NCBI GenBank assembly: GCA_903813345.2
Contig: CAIIXF020000009.1
Span: forward strand, 13,530,347-13,590,346
From: Owenia fusiformis
Taxonomy: Eukaryota; Annelida; Polychaeta; Sabellida; Oweniidae
DNA: 60,000 bases
Direction: 5' to 3'
Shown: positions 10,305 to 22,276 of the stretch, in pieces
Layout: every line of letters starts with the position of its first letter
Numbering within the stretch: the stretch's first letter is position 1
Made by a program: the position numbers and the translations under genes
The notes under the pieces: generated by a model
What the model was told of the DNA's origin: nothing
What the model saw: the letters and a program-made list of their open reading frames with translations, nothing else
Databases searched by the model: none

Positions 10305-13300
10305 ATGTTTGGAAGGTCAACAACAGGTTTTGATAGAGCTCTAGGTAAGTTTGAAATACCAATTTTAGCAGATAATTCTCATTCGGTCATAGAAAGAAAC
10401 TTTCTTGAGATTTTGATCAACCGGAAGTCAGACTCGGCCCAGTGGGATCTCAGTGGATCGCAATGGAACAAAAAGTAAGGAGAGTTCTACCAGTGACAAT
10501 ACATGAATAAATAGAATTGAAGAAGGAATTGAGATTGGTATGCCGGAGAGCCACTTGTGTCAACTGAATACCTTTCCGGAAAATTCTGAAGCTGCCCATC
10601 AATTCAGCATAACTATCACGGACGTCAAATACGTTCTTCGCATGCTTGTTAGCCGTCATCTTAGTCTCAAATCAGTCATCTCAATAGACATAGCCCTCGA
10701 CACAGTGAGCACTAAGGGAGATCCATCGAACTTTGACACATGGGGCTACTTCGTCATGGGTATATTTTGAGCATGTTTGTTTTTTGAAAATTTTAAAAAT
10801 AGATCAAAATCTCCAACAGATGAGATCTTAATCCAAAATGACCGATCCTGGAAATTTGAATTATCGGCAATGGTCGAAATAACCACATGGTCGAAATAGC
10901 CCCATGACGAAGTAACCCCATACGTCGAAGTTCGATGGATCTCCCCTATCAATCTTCATTATTCAGTTATAAGACTGAAAGTGCGGTTACTCTTTTGACT
11001 TCCGGTTTGGACTCCCATTTTGTTTGGTCATAATCACTGAGTTGGTGTACATTTTACCTTATTTTTTAACTTCATTTGAGTCTCAATACTGTAGGCATTA
11101 TTTTGATACCTAAAACATGGTCAGAATCGCTTGCAAACTGTAGATATTGAGCCTGAAGCACAAATATCCTACTTTTTGGGCCAAAACTCCGCTCATGGAC
11201 ATGACCTCACATCTATTTATAGATCGCCAAATTAAAAAAAAAAAATTTTCTGACAAGTTACAAAAATATGAAAGTTGAATAAACATATAATATCACTGAT
11301 CCAAGTCCCTGGCATGAGAAAAAAAATATTTAGAATTTTCTCTTGAAAGCTCATATTCTAAGTAAACAGACTTCATTCTATTATATTAGATACTAGATAG
11401 ATGGTGCTGACTGTGGCCCTCAATATCTTTATCATACCTGCGTCATCTCAATTTATTAGAGCACTTTTGTTAGGCCTATAGGTAAATTATTAGATATATC
11501 ATTGTAGAGGTTGTTTACTTCGAGGGATTCAATATAGGTTTTATTCTGAGGGACAATATGATATTTTCTGAGGGCACAGCCACAGAGGGCCAGAGCCATT
11601 TTTATGTTTGTCATTTTATGATTTTTGCGACAACTGAAAAGGTAGTAGAGGAATATTGTAAAAATGTCAGCCGTGGCTGTTCGATCTGATTTGCTACGCT
11701 TTGGCATTGCTGTTATCTGGCCTAGTTTAACAGTTTTTTGCAATATTTTTTTTAGAGAAGGCAACAAGCCAGTTATTGCTTGAGCCAGATTGGGACTCTA
11801 TACTCCAGATATGTGATCATATACGTCAGAATGATATCACACCAAAATATGCCATGAATGCTATAAGAAAAAAGGCTGGTCATGAGAATCCACATGTTGC
11901 AATGTTTGCATTACAGGTAATTAATTAAACATTTATGATTGTCCAAAATATTTTGAAAAATGTTGTGCTTTGGAAAGTCTGTATTTAACAAGGTATAATA
12001 TTCAGTTATCAGATCGCTAGAAATTTTTATTGAATAGTTGTGTTTGTACCATTGTTACCATAGTGATTCATGTAAGGAATAGGGTACGCTATTCAAGTCA
12101 TTAATTTGGATGTTTTTAGAATTATTCCTTATTTTGCATATTTTACAGAGTCCACAGTTCTAGCTTTCTTTCAGAGAAATCTTTTGAACGTTAAACCTGC
12201 CTGAGTCAAGCAATTGAAAAAGGGAGATCTCTGCGTCCTAAATGCTTTCTATATTTGAATCAGATATTCTTTTTTCAGACAAATATTAGAATTACATTAA
12301 ATAAGTTCATAGTCTGGTAATATTAAATCCATATTGTCACAGACTTTATCACAATTTTTTGTTTTAGACGTTTCGAATGCAAACTGCATCCATTTTTTTC
12401 CTGTATTTACCTGATTTACAAAATCATGTCTTTTTGCTCACTTCAGTCATACATGATGTGTTAGGTATGATTAGTCTTCAACATTTATTACATTGCCTCT
12501 GGCATATGGAGATCTTAAAACTTTCTTGTACCTGAAATCAAATCACATTTTTTATTGCAGGTGCTGGAATCAGTGGTGAAGAACTGTGGATCTGGAGTGC
12601 ATACTGAGATAGCAACCAGAGAGTACATGGAGTACATGAAAGAACTTGTTAAGGTAAGGGTTGCTGTCCATGTATCTATATTTTCTTATGGTTTTACTTT
12701 CCCCCTCCCCTCATCTAACAAACTTTTTAAATGTTGACTCAAGTCTTTTACTTAATAAATAAAATCAACAACAATCAATTACAAACTATCATTTACCCCC
12801 GCCCTCTCTAATGAAACTAACTTTGTTATTCCGTGACTGGACACTATCCCTTAACATAAACACCGCATCACATTGCCTTATTTTGCAACCTCTAACATTG
12901 GAGTCATTTGTAAGCCAAGTAAACAGTTCCACATGAAGAACTCATTGCCTTTACTGCCCGCAATTCTCTTTGGTCAAAATGTACAGGTTCCAACTTGAGA
13001 TTTGACCATTTAGGGTCACCCGCACTATGTCCTTTTACTTTAGTAACTCAAATTCAATGATATTACATTGTTCTTATTGACTTTGATCTATCGAGCCTTG
13101 TCCACCAGGAAACATTGATGTATTGATGTTTACTTTGATCTCAATAGACATTTTCCCTGTGAGATGACCTAGTATTGTACTGTTTTCCAATCTTTGTTCA
13201 TATGTACTCATTTAAATCTATTTTATGAATTTAGCTGCGAAGTGATCCTGTTAAGGCAAAGCTTCTCGAACTGGTTCAGGTTTGGTCACATGCCTTTAGA

Positions 13301-16300
13301 AATGATCCAAGTCTCAAGATGATACAAGATACATACCATCTCATGAAAATGGAAGGTGAGTATTCAATGACAGTATGTTAATCCTATTCTTTGACCTATT
13401 TGAAGTGTGTAAAGCAGATTTGTAAAATGTTGTTTATTTAAAGTGTTAGGATATGTCTGCCTAAAATATATTTATTTCCAAATATATTCTACATCAGAGT
13501 CTGATGCTTTGTTTGTTTTTAATACTTTCAGGCTATTCATTCCCCACTCTGAAAGAGTCTGATACTTTGTTTGTTTTTAATACTTTCAGGCTATTCATTC
13601 CCCACTCTGAAAGAGTCTGATACTTTGTTTGTTTTTAATACTTCCAGGCTATTCATTCCCCACTCTGAAAGAGTCTGATGCTATGTATTTTATACTTTCA
13701 GGCTATTCATTCCCCACTCTGAAAGAGTCTGATGCTATGTTTGTTTTAAATACTTTCAGGCTATTCATTCCCCACTCTGAAAGAGTCTGATGCTATGTTT
13801 GTTTTAAATACTTTCAGGCTATTCATTCCCCACTCTGAAAGAGTCTGATGCTATGTTTGTTTTTAATACTTTCAGGCTATTCATTCCCCACTCTGAAAGA
13901 GTCTGATGCTATGTTTGTTTTAAATACTTTCAGGCTATTCATTCCCCACTCTGAAAGAGTCTGATGCTATGTATTTAATACTTTCAGGCTATTCATTCCC
14001 CACTCTGAAAGAGTCTGATGCTATGTATTTAATACTTTCAGGCTATTCATTCCCCACTCTGAAAGAGTCTGATGCTATGTATTTAATACTTTCAGGCTAT
14101 TCATTCCCCACTCTGAAAGAGTCTGATGCTATGTTTGCTTCTGAGAAGGCTCCCGAATGGAAAGATGGAGATTGCTGCCACAGATGCAGAGTTCAGTTTA
14201 GCACATTTCAGCGAAAGGTAAACAGGGTTCAGATTTGAAATGTTTATGGTATACCAAAAAAACATTGTCATTACAGTATCTCTAAAAGTGAAAGGGATTG
14301 TATAAAATAAGTATCCCTGCTACTATTTTATCTTAAATACTTTCGACTATAATTATTTTGTTACCTTATAGATGTGCTGCTTTCTCAAGTTAGGTTTTGA
14401 CCTGACTCCCAGCTGGCCAAAACTGTATGCAATAAAGAATTGTAATAACTGTTTTACAGCACCATTGCCGTAACTGTGGCCAAGTGTTTTGTGGTAAATG
14501 CTCCTCTAAGAACTCCATTATCCCACGATTTGGTATTGAACGAGAAGTTAGAGTATGCGAGGCGTGTCACGATGTACTCAACAAGTAATTATACATTGAT
14601 AGTTACAATTCACTTAATAAGCAAGTTTGTAAGGCTAGCCGCAATATGTTGAACATAGAAGTTTGTAAATCCTTCGAGATTAATTCCTTTTGACATTCAC
14701 AAAGGGGCTTTGATTCATTTTTGACTTGTGCTTTGTAGGGGATCAGAGGGCTCCAAGAGCAAGGATGATGATGAGACTCTTCCCCAGGAATATCTCAACT
14801 CTCCACTCTCCAAGCAGCCACAGGTAAATGTCTTTGTAGGCCATATTGTTGAATAATAAGCATAGCTTTACATTGAATGTAATGTAATCTCATGGCGCAT
14901 TACACAGCCTCTACTATTCTCAAATAAAGAAATAAGAAAATAGGTTTAATATCTGAAAAGTGACCAAACAAGGCATTGACATTATTACTGTTTTGCATTT
15001 AAAAGGGAATATTTTAATCTGTAATACAGTCACTACTATTTGATTATTTATCAACAATTTTGTCTGTCAGACTAGGTTCTTCAAAGGGCTTTTGCTAGTA
15101 TTAAGTTTAATTTAGGGAAGAGTGTCTTCGTTACAGACCCCTTCAACTGGAGGAAGCTCAGGAGGGAAGACGGATGAAGAATTGCGTGAAGAAGAGGAAC
15201 TTCAACTCGCTTTAGCTTTATCTCAAAGTGAGGCTGAGAGTTCTAAGGCTAAAACAGTAAGTTTTTATAAAGATTCCTAATATTAAATAATTTATTTCAA
15301 AATTTAAAATGTGATAATATTTTGAATTTTTATAGCATACTTCTCTGTTCAAAGCTTTATCCCTCTGATATTACTCTGTGAAAAATGGTGTAACAATTGT
15401 AACATGGAAAAAAGAAAATTTCACTGTAACACCTTAGAAAAAGCTGTGATTATTTTAAATGACTCCGAAAATGTTTAAATTCATAATGGTAAAACCATTC
15501 AATTGACTCTTCACTTGAACATACAGATGCTGATTAAATAACACAAATTGAAGAGTTTTGTAAATTTTACACAAAAATTGTACAAAAGTGGACAATATCT
15601 GTAACTTAGTTGAAAAGAATTATGATAAGGAATAGTAAACATTTTAATTGGGATAAGATGCTGTCATTTATTATTTGCTCCTTTCAGAAGAACAACTACT
15701 CGTTGCATGGCAGCCAGAAGTCGGACAACAGCCACAGTAACATTCAATCAAACAATGCCATCTTAAACCAGACGCAGGTACTAAAACTGATTGGCAATGC
15801 CATGTTAAAGAATAACTTAGTTTGAAATATCTTTCCTTTATGTATCAAAGAACCTCATGATGTGATGAATAATATATAGCATATATTATAGTCCAAGACT
15901 GTAAATAGGTACAAACTTTTGATTTCTCTGATGTGAAACTGGATGCCCATTGTTTTTCAATACCCTGTATATGATTTCAGTCAGTAAATATTTGATATAT
16001 GGTAACTTAGAATTTGTCCATTTCTAAACAGGTTGCACCAATGATGGATACCAGTGATATGGATCCAGAGCTGGCACGCTATCTGAACCGCAACTATTGG
16101 CAACAGAAACAGGAAGATTTGAAGAGTTCTACTGTTTCTACAACAACTCCCAGTGCACCTGCACCCACAGCAACTAGTGCTAGCAGTGAACCCAAGAACA
16201 CGAATGTTGTTAGCTCTCAGCAAACCCCTAAAGTGCAAGAGGTAAGGAGAAAATAATATTGTCTGATAATACTGTCATCACAAACTTGCCTGTCCAACAC

Positions 16301-19300
16301 TTAACCTATTATCACAAGCTTTTGGTGATTTGTTAAGTGATACATCTGGTGATGGATGAAGCTAAATTAAAGGGTTTGCCCTCTGTTCATTATTTTATTT
16401 TTTAACCTGAGAACATGAATGTGAATCATCCATTACATTATTAAAGTCTCGAACTTTTTATTATTTTTTTGGCTCACACAGTGAGCCTATGGGATCGACC
16501 AGGCGTCCGTCCGTTGGTCCGTCCGTCCGTTGGTCCGTCCGTCAACATTGGCCGCACAAATTAAAACTGCTATTCGGATTGAGTCATATCCACAGTCATT
16601 TTATGCATATCCATAATGCCTATTTGACCTATCAACGCCATTTCCCAAGTTCGCCCGGTTTTCGAGAAATTGCTGATTTTGACGTCAAAAAGTCAAATTT
16701 TCTGTAAATACTAGACACTTTGTTGAAGTAGAACTTTCAAATAACTTGTAATAGTTGCTGTATATGCAACTTATGTCCTCTGAAGGTTTCAAAGCTCTTG
16801 GAATTACAGTTTTTGGTGTTTACTCAATAAAATTTGACAAAAAGTAGGACTTAGTCATTTTCAGGGAACTTTCTTATGTATAAAGTCAATGGCAGGTTTT
16901 GTGATTGACAAGTTTCTCAAAGTTTGCCTTATACTTGATCATTTCTTGCAATGAATTACATCATAACTAGATTTAAGCATTCCCTACATATTGCTCAATA
17001 TATGTCAGCATCAGATTTTTACCGTTTTTGAGATCAGTAAAAATAAGTTATTTTCAACTTGCTTCAATTTGACCAAATTTTTTTTGAAAATCATCTACAA
17101 GTTACCAGGAGTTCAAATCTGACATTAGTTTTAGGATTTGACCTTTACCTGACCTTCAGTGACCTTTGAAAGGTCAAAAAAGTTGATTTTTCAAATTGAT
17201 TTTTGGATGTAAATTTTGGTCAGGTTAATCACATAAGACCTTACTGAGCTCTAAATAAGTAAAATTTTCAAGGTCAAAGGTCATCAAACCAGGTCACACA
17301 ACTGTGCTGTCTAAGTTTCTCAAAGTTCGAGACTACAAATCGAAATCAATATTTTTGTTTGAAAGTCAGGATATACATTCCTCTGAAGGTTCCAAACTGT
17401 GTGAGCACAGGACCGTGGGTCCTATTTTTTTGGATGGTGTTCGGTGTTCTAAGTTTGGTGTCTATTACAAATTCTTACAACTTCCAATAACTAGTGCCAT
17501 TTTGATAATGCCTTGTTCCTAGGAATATCACGAGGAAAAATTAGAAATGAAACATTAAATTCATTATATTTATTTTCTTTTGATTATAGCAGATGCAGAA
17601 TGGTGAAACTGAAAATGTTGACAGAGAGCAGTTTTTGAGTGCATTGAAGTCGAGTGTTGAAATATTTGTTAATAGGATGAACAGTAACTCAACTAGAGGT
17701 CGCTCCATTGCAAATGATTCCTCTGTTCAAACATTGTTTATGACATTGAATGCCATGCACCCACAGCTGATGGAGTATGTGCAACAAGAGGAGGACTCTA
17801 GAGGTACCATTAAAAACATCCCTTCTCCAAGTTATTAAAATTAACATCATTTTAACAGTGGATTGAAAATGATCATAGATTAGCAATGTTATCTAAAAAT
17901 ATTCCAAGTTCAAATTGTTAATCTTTAATAAGGCTAAGCCCATTCATCTTCATGTTCTTGGATGTATCTTTGAATGTTGGGCAGGGGATACCAATGACAC
18001 AACGAATTGAAATCTCAAATAGTTTCTGTTGGTTCTGCTCCTATGTCAGTATGTAGACGACAATTGAAAACATGTGTCCATGTGAGATTTACTATATATG
18101 CAAGCTAGAATTGCTTCAATTGAATGTCTTCTATATTTCTAGCTCACTATGAGTCCCTGCAGGACAAGCTTGCTCAGCTACGTGATGCTCGTGAGGCTCT
18201 TGATGCTCTCAGGGAGGATCACATGGAGAAGAAGCGCCAAGAGGCAGAGGAACTGGAAAGACAGAGACAGATTCAAATGGCCCACAAACTTGAGATCATG
18301 AGACAGAAAAAACAGGTACTTCCTTCTCACCATAAGGCCTTAGAGAAAAGTTTAGAAAACCATCTTCTGACATATTTATTTAGAAGATATACTTGCAAGT
18401 GCCTCTATGCTTTAACGTTGACAAGTTTGTTGTCCAGAATTTAATATAAATGATTTTATTTCTAGGAGTACCTGGAGTACCAGCGACAACTTGCCCTTCA
18501 GCGAATGCAAGAGCAGGAGAGAGAAATGCAGATGAGGTTTGAGCAGCAGAAGCAAATGACACAAATGAGACAGATGCAACAGTATGGGAGCTTTCAACCT
18601 CAGGTAAGGGAACTCCTGTGTGTGACATTTGAAATTCAGCCATTCTTCAATACATGTATGGTGTATACTTATGGTGTAATATCTGTACTCAGGGTAAATC
18701 AAAAGACATTAGATTAATTTGTCGATATCATTTTGTTGAAGGGTTACCCTGCACCTGGTGTTGGAGGGTACAGTTCAGTTGAGGGATCCCCACAGCACTA
18801 TCCTCAGCCCCAGCAAGGCTACCAGCAACCACCAGTGCCACCTATAGCCAACAACCAGGGGGCCCCTGGTTCAATGATTATGCCTCCTGTTGGCATGGTG
18901 GCACCCCCTGGTGGTCAACAGTATACACCAGCAGGCTACACACACCCAGCAGGGCCCCAGCAACCATTCCTGCCACAGGGGGCAATGGCTGGGGCACCTC
19001 CAGTGAGCACTGCCTCTGGTACATACCAGGCTCCCCCTGGTGGAAGCTACCAGCAGCCAAGTCAAGGCAACTACCAGCCTGCACCTGCCCCTGTACAACA
19101 ACAGGGATACACACAGCCTCCTCAGTCTATGGACTACCAGAGTTTCAACCTTCAAAGTATGTTTTCTACCACTTATTATTGTTTATACTTTTCCTCTGTA
19201 TTCTGTACAGTTGAAACCTTGTAAATTCAATATGAAACCTTACTGTATTGTCACATTCACATTTGTTTATTGATATCTAATTATATGCCTAGCTTGCACT

Positions 19301-19672
19301 TCAATTGTTTAATCTGTGTATGTGTGAACCAGATTTGTGGGATGTAACTTGGTTGTCATTTAAGTGATCCAATTGCCTTAGCCTTCTGTATTTAGTATTA
19401 CATAAACAGCTACCTGTAGTTTAATAAATTATTTCAAAAATAATTTAACAAATGATGTGATTGCAGGCATGAACTCGGCACTGCCCAGTATTCCAAGTCA
19501 AGTGGGCCAACAAGGGGCTTTCCCTCCCCCAGGACAAACTCAACAGCAACAGTACATGGCACCACCCCCAGGCCAGGGACAACCTCCCCCTCAACAAGGC
19601 CAACCTCCCCCTCAACAGGGACAACCTCCCCCTCAACAAGGCCAACCTGAGCAGTTGATATCATTTGACTGA
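10305..19672 (+). CDS. HGS: HGS/HRS, ESCRT-0 subunit (complete)
   Basis: Binds ubiquitinated cargo and PI3P on early endosomes and hands cargo to ESCRT-I. Exons: 10305-10344, 11756-11916, 12561-12653, 13235-13355, 14096-14217, 14460-14584, 14739-14823, 15137-15256, 15688-15777, 16032-16241, 17590-17803, 18143-18315, 18466-18603, 18742-19156, 19467-19672. They sum to 2313 nt, 770 aa plus stop; human is 777 as I recall. Domains: VHS about 1-145; FYVE about 155-221 with RKHHCRNCGQVFCGKC; UIM about 261-282 (EEEELQLALALSQSEAE); PSAP at 359-362, the TSG101-binding motif; HRS helical region and coiled coil about 455-560; Pro/Gln-rich tail with GQPPPQQ repeats; clathrin box LISFD at the C-terminus. 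The acceptor of exon 5 is duplicated 11 times (13532-14096). Intron 10 holds a 1-kb transposon. Confidence 0.97.
10701..11415 (-). mobile_element. hAT-like TIR element, copy B, carrying a TA-type MITE
   Basis: Same family as copy A, inverted. Ends are CACAGTGAGCAC and GGTGCTGACTGTG. The flanking duplication is GCCCTCGA (10693-10700) against GCCCTCAA (11416-11423). It lies in HGS intron 1. It contains the nested element 10715-10946. Confidence 0.8.
10715..10946. mobile_element. 232-bp TA-flanked MITE
   Basis: Inverted arms of about 45 bp start AGGGAGATCCATCGAAC and GGGGAGATCCATCGAAC. TA flanks both sides (10713-10714, 10947-10948). Copy A has a single TA at the matching place, which confirms the insertion and the TA duplication. 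It has the form of a Tc1/mariner-type MITE. Confidence 0.8.
13494..14150 (+). repeat. Minisatellite made of the HGS exon 5 acceptor, 11 copies
   Basis: Eleven copies of TACTTTCAG followed by GCTATTCATTCCCCACTCTG and AAAGAGTCTGATGCTATG. Exon-like starts are at 13532, 13590, 13648, 13702, 13760, 13818, 13876, 13934, 13988, 14042 and 14096. Most spacings are 58 bp; copies 3-4 and 8-9-10-11 are 54 bp apart. Each carries a branch/pyrimidine region, the acceptor AG and the first 12 codons of exon 5. Confidence 0.95.
16466..17430 (+). mobile_element. Repeat element beginning GGCTCACACAGTGAGCC
   Basis: Starts with a short hairpin and a (TCCG)n tract, and ends near ACTGTGTGAGCACAGG. A longer inverted relative lies at 27490-29670. 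There is no ORF. It lies in HGS intron 10. Confidence 0.6.
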
Positions 19673-20122
19673 AGCACTGTAGAGAAGAATTTTGCTGTCT
19701 ATGAACTGAAAGGACATTGACCAAAATATGAAGCCACATAACTATATTATTAATGTATCTGTATAACCTTGATCAAAGGATGTACTGCAGAAGAACTGTT
19801 TAAACCTAATTAGTATATGTTGAAGAACGTAACATATTAGCTCTGGCTCTAAGAAAATGGATAAAAAGTCAATGTTGTAGGAAAAAACTATATAATATTC
19901 CATTATTCGATTAATAGATGGCACAATTATTGTAGATACACTTAATTTTGCCCCCAGATTGATTTGGCTATCAGTAAAATGTGCCAAATTTAAATTCCAC
20001 CAATTTTCAGAACTAAAGTTTCACTTGTGCGAGTATTCCTATTTGAATGTTGTTGCTACACCAAGACTTATCGTATGATCTGTAAAATGAAGCCTTCTGA
20101 TTGGTCAGTTCTTGTTCTGTAC

Positions 20123-20376
20123 CAATCTGTATTGCTACTGAGATTGTTCCCATTGATCATCTCCGTCGCAATACAGAAAATATTAGTATGGAGGGGATAT
20201 TCTCAGTAGCAATACAGAGGGTCACACGATAAAAAAGTTATATAATGATTTGAAGTGCAATACAGGGTATATTCTGCTCTCGATATTCTGTATTGGCACT
20301 CGACTTGGTCTCGTTCCAATACGGAATTTCTCGAGCAGAGAATACCCTGTATTGCACTCCAAATCATTCAATAACC
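20123..20376. repeat. Foldback repeat in the HGS 3' region
   Basis: Arms of about 60 bp, 20237-20296 and 20314-20374, are inverted copies with few mismatches, with an 18-bp loop. A second pair lies just upstream (CTGTATTGCTACTGAGA at 20127, inverted at 20201). CAATACAG recurs throughout. It would form a long hairpin if transcribed with HGS. Confidence 0.8.
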
Positions 20377-20889
20377 TATATTACTGTAAGCAGTGCACAT
20401 GAATCTGAAATTTCCAGATTAGTGATAAACTGAATCTGCCAAATTAAGTAGTGGCAAATTAAGTGTATCTACAGTACTTGGCATGTATAGTAGTTGACCT
20501 ATAATCAGTAATGTATTGAAATCATTCTGAATCATTTGAATTTACTGCTAGCTACTGAAGAAAAAAAGAAGTGAAAGACCATTGGTCTGAGGATGTATAT
20601 TGCTAGTTTCTATTGAAAACCGGATCACGATTGTAATACTGAACAGTATTTGGTTGTTCAAATGTGATTTGGGTCAAAAGGGTTCATTCAAGGAACCAAT
20701 GCTAGCCAGATTTTCTGTCAAATAACATTGTGTATAATATCCATCAACATATACTATACTCCATATTATGATTGGTCTTTTGTTCATAAATACATGAACA
20801 TGTAGTACTATTTAATTATTAATGTCCTTTTAAAGAGGATGAACATGTAGCAATTTGTGCAATGAAAATAATAATTAATTTTTCTGATT

Positions 20890-21021
20890 TAAAAGGGTGT
20901 TAATTGTAGTCTCAAAGATGCAACGATAGCAAGAAAATGTGGATTTATTTACATAATTTAAAAGGGTGTTGATTGTAGTCTCGAAGATGCAACGATAGCA
21001 AGAAAATGTGGATTTGTTTAC
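20890..21021. repeat. Direct tandem duplication, ~69 bp
   Basis: Two near-identical copies of AAAAGGGTGTTAATTGTAGT through CGATAGCAAGAAAATGTGG, in the HGS 3' region. Confidence 0.85.
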
Positions 21022-21155
21022 AGATTGAGAAGCTCATTTGTAATGGAAGCTATGCTTGCATGTTTTGTCGCAAAAAATTATAATTTAAGATTTAAAGAAT
21101 AATATATATCCTATTAAGGAACATATTAATAAAACAAATTGAAAAATGAAAGAAC

Positions 21156-22276
21156 TTCTGTTTTTATTTGATTCCCTTTCAATCTCTCCTTAAAATGAAA
21201 GATTTCCAAACTAAACTGCGTCCTTGTTACATGCTCATTGATAATACTTCCATAGAACAAAACAACATTTTATGTATGTGTATGCATTTATTTTATTCAA
21301 CTACTGCACAGAATATTGCACAAAACACAAGACAAATAACCTACTTGGGATAATTCCAATTAATTGGTTATCATCTTAATGGGACCTGTATGAGATCATT
21401 TAGAAGTCAATGAATTAAGCCTATCTTTATTTTCATCATTTACAAATTGCAAAGTCCAAATCATATTCTATCTATTTTAACTTTTAAGTGATACTTTTGG
21501 AATTTACTGCTGTCTCATGGCACCTGATAAAACAAGTTTTAAACTAGAATTCCCACCCCCCACCAAGCAGCGCCATGTTGTGATACAACAGTTCATTTTT
21601 GTAACCATGGGGATCAGTGAATATGATAAATACATTATTTCTCATTAGGTGCTATTCATGAAAAGATGACAGTAGGGGTCTATAATTATATCTCTGTCAA
21701 AAGTGAAAAGGGGGAAATGATCTCCCATATTTCAGCAATAGTATGACTTATTATTTAACATCCCAATACAGATTGATTGAAAATGTTTGTTTCAATTAAA
21801 ACATCATTCAGATGGTGGGGATTATTTCAAAATGAAATCAGATTGTGAAAGAGGTTATGGCTATGGCTTAAAGATATAAATGGAATAAACAAACCACTAC
21901 TGTTATCTCTTATGTCCTGGAATGGTGCCTATCATATGAAATATTATTAACTTAGCATTGGTACATGAAGAGAAAAAATATTACATTCATGTCACATAAA
22001 TTTCTTAACTGTATAAAGCATTATCATACTGTGGTCCCATCTCTCTCATTTTAATAGTTATTCAAATAAATACTATTCAGTAGAAATTATAAATAGAAAT
22101 TACACTGTACATCTTCTATATATGATCAGCAGTAATATCATGATTGGCAAGAGTATTTAATTGGAAGGTTATTGTCCATGATACATTTAATCTAAGAACC
22201 TCCTAGTATCAATCGTACATGTACATCCTTTTATTCTGCTATTGTATGTTGCAATGTCCAAGTGTCAGACTGCATG
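21156..22276. other. HGS/SLC26A11 convergent intergenic sequence
   Basis: AT-rich; no gene, RNA gene or clear repeat seen. On the minus strand an AATAAAA at about 22229-22235 sits 45 bp past the SLC26A11 stop and is a candidate poly(A) signal. Confidence 0.4.

Larger units (their letters stand above)
19673..21155 (+). other. HGS 3' UTR and downstream sequence
   Basis: No coding sequence was found after the HGS stop. It contains a foldback repeat (20123-20376) and a direct duplication (20890-21021). An AATAAA at about 21128, followed within 30 bp by an A-rich then T-rich stretch, is a plausible poly(A) signal, which would make the UTR about 1.45 kb. The true end is unknown. Confidence 0.4.

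Noticed and set aside
8558-11415. One giant inverted repeat of about 800-bp arms
   Set aside because: Each arm has its own target duplication and different nested insertions, so these are two independent element copies.
13969-14238. Open frame of 89 codons with three GYSFPTLKESDAM repeats as a separate gene
   Set aside because: It is HGS exon 5 read back through its duplicated acceptor units; the upstream part is intron unless the alternative acceptors are used.
18871-19155. Minus-strand open frames opposite HGS exon 14
   Set aside because: They are shadows of the Pro/Gln-rich coding sequence, with no splice support or domain.
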